NCBI GenBank assembly: GCA_031278405.1
Contig: JAITKL010000028.1
Coordinates: 1-10,507 of the forward strand
Reading direction: 5' to 3'
Source: Endomicrobium sp.
Lineage (GTDB): Bacteria; Elusimicrobiota; Endomicrobiia; Endomicrobiales; Endomicrobiaceae
DNA length: 10,507 bases
Shown: piece by piece, positions 6,596 through 10,507 of the stretch
Layout of the letters: every line of letters starts with the position of its first letter
Position numbering within the stretch: the first letter of the stretch is position 1
Position numbers and translations under genes: made by a program
The notes under the pieces: generated by a model
Told to the model about the DNA's origin: nothing
What the model saw: the letters and a program-made list of their open reading frames with translations, nothing else
The model's database searches: none

Positions 6596-7729
6596 TTACG
6601 CTTTTAACAGATCCTCTTCGGCGACAGCTACAGCCTTACCCTTTTCAATATTTACACCAAGTTCAATAAGAACCATTTCAAGACATGCAAAACCTACAAG
6701 TAAATCGGCTTTTCCTATGTAACCCATGTGTGCAAATCTTATAATTTTGCCTTTTAAATCGCCCTGTCCTCCAGCTATTGACACACCATATTTTTCTCTT
6801 AAAGTCTTAACTATCTTACCGCCAATTTCAGCAGGAACACAAGCGCTTGTAACAACATCACACGAAACTTCTGCAAAAAGCTTAAGACCTAAAGCTTTCA
6901 TACCAGCTCTTGCCGCTTTTGCGAGAAGTTTGTAATCATTCCACATATTTTCCAAACCTCTTTCCTTAATAAGCCTTAGAGACTCTTGAAGAGCAACAAT
7001 AAGAGTTACTGGAGGAGTAAAAGGCATTTCGTTGCTTACATATGATTTTTTATATTTCTTAATATCAAAATAAAATTTTGGAATTTTTGAAGATTCTGCC
7101 AACTTCCAAGCTTTTTCGCTTAATGTTATAAACGCAAGTCCCGGGGCAAGCATAAATCCTTTTTGAGAACCTGATACCGCTACATCTACTTTCCAATCAT
7201 CAGTTCTAAATTCCTGCCCTGCAAGACCGGAAACAGCGTCAACAACTAAAACCGCATTGGTTTTTGAAACTATCTCACCTATAGCTTTAATATCATTTAC
7301 AACCCCTGTGGAGGTTTCTGTAAATGTGGTATATACAGCTTTAATATTTGGACTTGCCTTTAAAGCTTTTTTTATCTCTGCAGGCTTAACTACTTTTCCC
7401 CATTCTACCGAAACAGATATAACTTTTACCCCATACCTTTCTGCTATTTTTATCCATCTATTTCCAAAGTTTCCACAACTTGCTACTATAACTTCATCAC
7501 CAGAACTTAAAAGATTTGTTACAGCAATTTCCATCGCACCCGTACCTGAAGAAGCAACAATATAAACTTCATTTTCTGTTTGAAAAACATATTTTAACCC
7601 TTCAACAACATCCTTGTAAATCGCTGCAAACTCACTTGTTCTGTGGTGGAGTATAGGCAAAGCCTCTTTTAAGGCAACTTCGGGAGGAATCGGCGTGGGA
7701 CCTGGAGTTAAAAGATAATGTTTTTTCAT
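6596..7729 (-). CDS. Class V aminotransferase (serine/alanine-glyoxylate type)
   Basis: This 377-residue protein is a fold-type I, class V PLP enzyme of the serine-pyruvate/alanine-glyoxylate aminotransferase group. It opens with the family signature LLTPGPTPIPPEV. SGTGAMEIAV (61-70) matches the phosphate-binding turn, VVDAVSGLAG (163-171) supplies Asp164 to the pyridine nitrogen, and SGSQKGFM places the Schiff-base lysine at K190. Arg331 in IRFAHMG is the likely substrate-carboxylate arginine. The ATG at 7729 has AAGGAG about eleven bases upstream. Its first 98 bases also encode the Lon C-terminus in another frame. The serA relic directly downstream suggests a role in serine metabolism: in some lineages such enzymes stand in for phosphoserine transaminase, in others they use glyoxylate or pyruvate. 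The true substrate cannot be read from sequence. The gene looks intact. Confidence 0.92.
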   Translation of the reverse strand: MKKHYLLTPGPTPIPPEVALKEALPILHHRTSEFAAIYKDVVEGLKYVFQTENEVYIVASSGTGAMEIAVTNLLSSGDEVIVASCGNFGNRWIKIAERYGVKVISVSVEWGKVVKPAEIKKALKASPNIKAVYTTFTETSTGVVNDIKAIGEIVSKTNAVLVVDAVSGLAGQEFRTDDWKVDVAVSGSQKGFMLAPGLAFITLSEKAWKLAESSKIPKFYFDIKKYKKSYVSNEMPFTPPVTLIVALQESLRLIKERGLENMWNDYKLLAKAARAGMKALGLKLFAEVSCDVVTSACVPAEIGGKIVKTLREKYGVSIAGGQGDLKGKIIRFAHMGYIGKADLLVGFACLEMVLIELGVNIEKGKAVAVAEEDLLKA

Positions 7730-10127
7730 TTTTTTCCTGCTCCTTTTTTTGTTTTTTAAAAATCTTCCCTTTATTTTTAGGAGATTTTTCTATGGCTAAA
7801 GATATAACTTCGTCCATATGAGAAACAGGAATCATCTTAATTTTATTTCTAACTTCTTCAGGAATATCAACTAAATCTTTTTTATTGCTGTCTGGGAACA
7901 ATACTGTACTTATGCCTTCGCGATAAGCAGCAAGAACTTTTTCTTTAAGTCCACCAATGCCAAGAACTCTCCCTCTAAGTGTTACTTCTCCAGTCATTGC
8001 TATTTGTTTTTTCACAGGCTTATCCATACATACAGATGCGAGAGCTGTAGCTAACGCAATTCCAGCACTTGGTCCATCTTTTGGAACAGCACCTTCTGGA
8101 ACGTGCACATGGAAGTCTGTATTTGAGAATATTTTTTCGTCTATACCAAACTTTTTTAAAGAGGAAGCTCTGACGTAAGACAAAGCTGCTTGTGCGGATT
8201 CTTTCATGACGTCGCCAAGTTTGCCCGTCAAAACCAAAGACCCCTTGCCTTTCATTTTGTTTACTTCTATGGTAAGAGTTTCACCACCAACTTCGGTCCA
8301 CGCAAGACCAGTAACACCACCTATATCGTTTTCCGCGATTCTTTCCTTTTCATAATGAGCAATACCCAAATATTTATTCAAATTTTTGGGCGTAATAGTT
8401 ATAGACTTTAAATTCTTATCAAACTCTAGTTCTTTAGCAACTTTTCTGCAAAGATTTGCAATTTCTCTTGTTAAATTGCGAACACCCGCTTCATGTGTAT
8501 AATTTTTTATAACTACTTCAAGAGTATTTTCTGTCAAGATAAGTTCTTCAGAGATTAATCCATGGTCTTTTAATTGTCTGGGTATTATAAATTTAGCTAT
8601 ATGGAGTTTCTCTTCATCTGTATATCCGGAAAATCTTATAAGCTCCAGTCTGTCTAACAATGTGTTAGGAATAGTACTTAGAGAATTTGCAGTGGTTATA
8701 AACATAACATTTGACAAATCAAAATCAACATCAAGATAATGGTCGCCAAAAGCATAATTTTGCTCTGGATCCAACACTTCAAGCAAAGCGGCAGACGGAT
8801 CGCCTCGCCAGTCGGAACCCATTTTGTCTATTTCATCAAGAATAAATACAGGATTGTTTGATCCCGCTTTTCTCATTGATTGTATAATCTTTCCTGGCAT
8901 AGAACCTATGTACGTGCGCCTATGTCCCCTTATTTCAGCTTCGTCTCTAATTCCTCCCATAGAAATTCTTACAAAGTTTCTGCCCAAGCTTCTTGCAACA
9001 GACTTTGCTATTGATGTTTTGCCGACGCCTGGAGGTCCAATAAAACAAAGTACAGGTCCTTTATTTTTTTTCACTCTAGATAGAACGGCAAGATATTCTA
9101 AAACTCTGTCTTTAACTTTTTCAAGTCCGTAATGATCTTGATCCAAAACTTCTTTTGCTCTTTTTAGATCTAAATTATCGGATGTAGAGGTTTCCCAAGG
9201 CAAGTCCAAAATCCATTCAATGTATGTCCTTATAACTGTGGCTTCCGGAGACATAGGCATCATCTTTTCAAGTCTTGCCATTTCTTTTTCTGCAGTATCT
9301 CTGACTGCTTGAGGCATATTTACCTTGTTTAACTTCTCTCTAAGCTCATCAACGTCTTTTTGAACGTCATCTTTTTGTTTAAGCTCTTTTTGAATGGCTT
9401 TCATCTGCTCAGTTAGATAATATTCTTTCTGAGTCTTTTCTATCTGATTCCTGACTCTGTTTTGAATGCGTCTTTCAATATTTAGTATTTCTATTTCAGA
9501 ATTTAATATCTGTATTATTTTTTCTAAACGCTCTATAGGATTTACAAGCTCTAAAACTATCTGTTTATCGCTGTTTTTAATAGCCAAATGCGCCGCTATA
9601 GTATCTGCAAGCCTTGCAGGATCAAAAATATTGCTTACAGAGACTGAAATTTCCATAGGCATTCTGGGATTTAATTTCACATACTGCTCAAAAAGAGAAA
9701 CTACACGCCTCATGATTGCTTCAGTCTCGGGAGTTTTCTCAACTTTTTCATCAAAAGTCTTTATGCCTACTTCAATATACCCTTTGTCGCTTAATTTAAA
9801 ATCCGTCCATTGCGCTCTGCATATTCCTTCTACAAGAGCTTTCAACGTTCCATCCGGCATTTTTAATATCTGAAGAACTTCGCACATAGTTCCAATGGTA
9901 TATATATCATCAGGAGATGGATCTTCAGCTTGAACATTTTTTTGCGTTACAATAAAAATAAGTCTGTTTGTGGACATAGACTCTTCCAATGCTCTGACAG
10001 ACCTTTCCCTACCCACAGCAAGCGGCAAAACCATCGCAGGATACAAAATAATATCTCTAACAGGAAGAAGAGCAAGCGTATCTGGAATTTTTAGACTTTC
10101 GTTAAATCTATCTAATTCGCTACTCAT
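7632..10127 (-). CDS. lon: ATP-dependent protease Lon (La)
   Basis: Lon is the cytoplasmic AAA+ serine protease that degrades misfolded and regulatory proteins. The N-terminal substrate-binding domain starts LALLPVRDIILYPAMVLPL (about 18-210), followed by a coiled coil (about 210-290). The AAA+ module has Walker A GPPGVGKT (364-371) and Walker B VFILDEID (427-434). The protease domain has PKDGPSAG with Ser687 and GGLKEK with Lys730, spaced 43 residues apart as in E. coli Lon. ATG 10127 has AAAGGAG six bases upstream and overlaps the clpX stop as ATGA. At 831 residues it is longer than E. coli Lon (784). After about residue 781 a Lys-rich stretch leads into residues 800-831, encoded inside the aminotransferase gene. 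That tail resembles nothing in the family and probably arose by loss of the original stop. The conserved domains are all intact. Confidence 0.96.
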   Translation of the reverse strand: MSSELDRFNESLKIPDTLALLPVRDIILYPAMVLPLAVGRERSVRALEESMSTNRLIFIVTQKNVQAEDPSPDDIYTIGTMCEVLQILKMPDGTLKALVEGICRAQWTDFKLSDKGYIEVGIKTFDEKVEKTPETEAIMRRVVSLFEQYVKLNPRMPMEISVSVSNIFDPARLADTIAAHLAIKNSDKQIVLELVNPIERLEKIIQILNSEIEILNIERRIQNRVRNQIEKTQKEYYLTEQMKAIQKELKQKDDVQKDVDELREKLNKVNMPQAVRDTAEKEMARLEKMMPMSPEATVIRTYIEWILDLPWETSTSDNLDLKRAKEVLDQDHYGLEKVKDRVLEYLAVLSRVKKNKGPVLCFIGPPGVGKTSIAKSVARSLGRNFVRISMGGIRDEAEIRGHRRTYIGSMPGKIIQSMRKAGSNNPVFILDEIDKMGSDWRGDPSAALLEVLDPEQNYAFGDHYLDVDFDLSNVMFITTANSLSTIPNTLLDRLELIRFSGYTDEEKLHIAKFIIPRQLKDHGLISEELILTENTLEVVIKNYTHEAGVRNLTREIANLCRKVAKELEFDKNLKSITITPKNLNKYLGIAHYEKERIAENDIGGVTGLAWTEVGGETLTIEVNKMKGKGSLVLTGKLGDVMKESAQAALSYVRASSLKKFGIDEKIFSNTDFHVHVPEGAVPKDGPSAGIALATALASVCMDKPVKKQIAMTGEVTLRGRVLGIGGLKEKVLAAYREGISTVLFPDSNKKDLVDIPEEVRNKIKMIPVSHMDEVISLAIEKSPKNKGKIFKKQKKEQEKNEKTLSFNSRSHADSSRSCLKRGFAYTPPQNK

Positions 10128-10507
10128 GCAGTCTCCTTTGTGTCTTTATACACAAATTTTGGACTTTCATTCTTTGTAACAGCGTCAGTCGTTACTATAC
10201 ACTTTACAACTGAGGAATACCCTGGAATGTCATACATAGCATTAAGCAAAATTCCTTCTATTATGGATCTTAAGCCTCTTGCTCCTGAACCTTTCTTTAT
10301 AGCCTCTTGAGCTATTTTTTCCAAAGCTTCTCTTTCAAATTCTAATTCAACACTTTCAAACTGAAACATCTTTTTATATTGCTTTATTAAAGCATTTTTA
10401 GGCTCTGTTAAAATATGAACCAAGTCGGATACGGTCAAATGCTTTAGAGTTGAAACGACAGGAAGCCTACCTATAAATTCAGGTATAAGTCCAAATTTTA
10501 TTAAATC
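10124..10507 (-). CDS. clpX: ATP-dependent Clp protease ATP-binding subunit ClpX, C-terminal part
   Basis: The frame enters from the right window edge, so the gene is partial. ClpX is the AAA+ unfoldase that feeds substrates into ClpP. The visible 127 codons start DLIKFGLIPEFIGRLPVV, the highly conserved region that includes the family's arginine finger, then TEPKNALIKQYKKMF, FEREALEKIAQEAIKKGSG and the sensor-2 motif GARGLRSIIE. The end (YDIPGYSSVVKCIVT ... FVYKDTKETA) is a normal ClpX C-terminus. Its TGA overlaps the lon ATG as ATGA, giving the common clpX-lon order. The zinc-binding domain and Walker motifs lie outside the window. No lesion is visible. Confidence 0.95.
   Translation of the reverse strand, partial: DLIKFGLIPEFIGRLPVVSTLKHLTVSDLVHILTEPKNALIKQYKKMFQFESVELEFEREALEKIAQEAIKKGSGARGLRSIIEGILLNAMYDIPGYSSVVKCIVTTDAVTKNESPKFVYKDTKETA

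Noticed and set aside
9466..9873. Plus-strand open frame of 135 codons
   Set aside because: It is antisense to lon, with no independent evidence of coding.

Overview
This AT-rich window looks like part of a reduced, decaying genome of a diderm bacterium. Every recognisable gene, intact or broken, is on the minus strand, so the text runs in the transcription direction, from high to low coordinates. An intact upstream block (clpX, lon, a class V aminotransferase) and an intact downstream block (exbB, exbD, miaB) flank about 3.6 kb of gene remains, and one more dead gene lies at the left end. Several independently broken genes, tight spacing between survivors, no mobile element, and TonB-system plus autotransporter remains fit a host-restricted Gram-negative symbiont. 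I suspect an Endomicrobium-like member of Elusimicrobiota, but that is recognition-based inference and no marker here proves it.

Right part (10507 to 6596): the C-terminal third of clpX overlaps the start of lon by four bases (ATGA). Lon is complete, with its Walker motifs and Ser-Lys protease dyad, but its frame runs 98 bases into the next gene, a class V aminotransferase of the serine/alanine-glyoxylate family. Just below that gene lies a heavily deleted serA (phosphoglycerate dehydrogenase), so a likely serine-related aminotransferase-serA pair has lost its dehydrogenase.

Middle (about 6560 to 3047): a gene graveyard. In order it holds the serA relic; decayed frames I cannot name (about 5680 to 4939); a decayed autotransporter whose outer-membrane beta-barrel strands can still be read (to 4106); a decayed signal-peptide-plus-coiled-coil protein (about 4045 to 3640); and a tonB relic that keeps the SVLIH membrane motif, the proline-rich linker and the TonB C-terminal signature.

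Left part (2956 to 1): intact exbB and exbD (ATGA overlap) encode the proton channel that would have powered the dead TonB. Then come intact miaB (tRNA ms2i6A37 synthesis) and, overlapping its stop by ATGA, a lytic transglycosylase pseudogene that runs to the window edge. The theme is loss of envelope functions (TonB, autotransporter, murein transglycosylase) and of a serine-pathway step, while proteostasis and tRNA modification are kept. I found no tRNA, rRNA, CRISPR array, insertion sequence or convincing intrinsic terminator.
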